From positions 1 to 37,197 of IMG/VR virus record IMGVR_UViG_3300032288_001908: a stretch of DNA of 37,197 nucleotides, one strand, 5' to 3'. Below the pieces are notes generated by a model, which was not told where the DNA came from, made no database searches, and saw only the letters and a list, made by a program, of their open reading frames with translations. Source of the stretch: a virus. Of this stretch, positions 36,710 through 37,197 are shown in pieces (within the stretch, counting starts at the first letter, position 1; each line of letters opens with the position of its first letter). The position numbers were made by a program, and so were the translations under genes.

Positions 36710-37197
36710 ATGACGGCTCCACTTTCAGGGTATACCGCGACGCTCCCGGCCGACGTCGTGCTCGATTCCGGCCAGTTGTATATCGGTGCAACAGTCATGG
36801 GCGCGTTCAACGGGGGACTCAAGTTCGACCCCGGCGTCGAATACCGCAACATTGAGTTTGACGGCAAGCGGTCGCCAATCACGGCGCTGGACCGCAAGAC
36901 GGGTTTCATGCCGAAGGTCAGCGGCACGGTCATTCAGTTGTCGACGGGGAACGTGGCGCAGATTGAACCGGGGGCGGCGTTGACGGTTGGCGGCGCGTGG
37001 ACAGGTTCGACGTCGTATATGCCGAAGGATGCGGCGGGATTTCTGGCCGCGGGGGATTACCTGACGGACGTGCGCTGCGTCTGGCTTCGCGGCAACGGGA
37101 GCTTTGTGCAGGTCCGGTTTCCGTCGGCGCTTTGCACAAAGTATGACATTACGTCGCAGGACGGCGCGGAAATCGCGATTGCGATCGAAATCGAGGC
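36710..37197 (+). CDS. Major tail tube protein, N-terminal part
   Basis: The gene starts at the ATG at 36710 after a GAGGA site and continues at base 124 of the window (equivalent to 37198), ending at 199. The full product is 187 residues. The segment here begins TAPLSGYTATLPADVVLDSGQLYIGATVMGAFNGG and continues with alternating strands, a layout like tube proteins of siphophages. It sits between the tail terminator and the frameshifted chaperone pair, the standard place for the tube subunit. A second structural copy is not seen, so this should be the only tube protein. Confidence 0.78.
   Translation, partial: MTAPLSGYTATLPADVVLDSGQLYIGATVMGAFNGGLKFDPGVEYRNIEFDGKRSPITALDRKTGFMPKVSGTVIQLSTGNVAQIEPGAALTVGGAWTGSTSYMPKDAAGFLAAGDYLTDVRCVWLRGNGSFVQVRFPSALCTKYDITSQDGAEIAIAIEIE
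37075..37197. repeat. Terminal direct repeat (right copy), circular-assembly overlap
   Basis: Identical to 1-123. See the left copy; the tail tube frame crosses the join intact. Confidence 0.95.

Overview
The window is the complete genome of a tailed double-stranded DNA phage (Caudoviricetes) with a siphovirus-type tail. The first 123 bases are repeated exactly at the end (1-123 = 37075-37197), so this is a circularly closed assembly of 37,074 unique bases cut inside the tail tube gene. Every gene I can support is on the + strand and most overlap by 1-4 bases. The DNA is GC- and CpG-rich, with codons ending in G favoured (GCG, ACG, TCG, CGG, TTG). Strong GGAGG-type ribosome sites and sigma70-like promoters point to an ordinary bacterial host, which I cannot name. 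There is no integrase, DNA polymerase, RNA polymerase or tRNA gene, so replication must rely on the host.

Layout, read circularly. Early region (11310-18785): a promoter with a hairpin leader drives small unknown proteins, an ERF-family single-strand annealing protein, a cysteine-rich zinc protein and an m5C DNA methyltransferase. A second copy of the promoter/leader drives a further run of small proteins, a VRR-NUC nuclease, an HTH protein, an XRE/Cro-CI-like regulator and a ParB-methyltransferase fusion. Head and packaging (18799-26588): small and large terminase, a portal fused to a Mu gpF-like domain, HK97-type prohead protease and major capsid, then connector proteins. Accessory surface region (26597-35775): small structural proteins, a tail fibre, a glycine-rich adhesin with its chaperone, and two proteins built from about 22-residue repeats. 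Tail (35772-37197 and 1-8185): neck and tail completion proteins, tube, a G/GT chaperone pair joined by a -1 frameshift, a short tape measure, and a 1680-residue tail-tip protein with fibronectin-like repeats. Then a GT-B glycosyltransferase and the lysis genes (small membrane protein, M15 peptidase endolysin, second holin-like protein).

The one large gap without a convincing gene (10647-11391) holds two candidate promoters, a good intrinsic terminator, a possible ~130-nt RNA and about eight hairpins in 350 nt, just before the early promoter.

The points most worth a second look are: the duplicated promoter plus conserved hairpin leader at 11310 and 14370; the structured intergenic region; a strand-asymmetric TCCTGG hexamer far above expectation and used in all three codon phases; a 13-mer shared by the regulator and glycosyltransferase upstream regions; the portal-gpF fusion; the ERF protein with an SSB-like C-terminal tip; and several segments of foreign-looking composition (tape measure, methyltransferase, fibre/adhesin).
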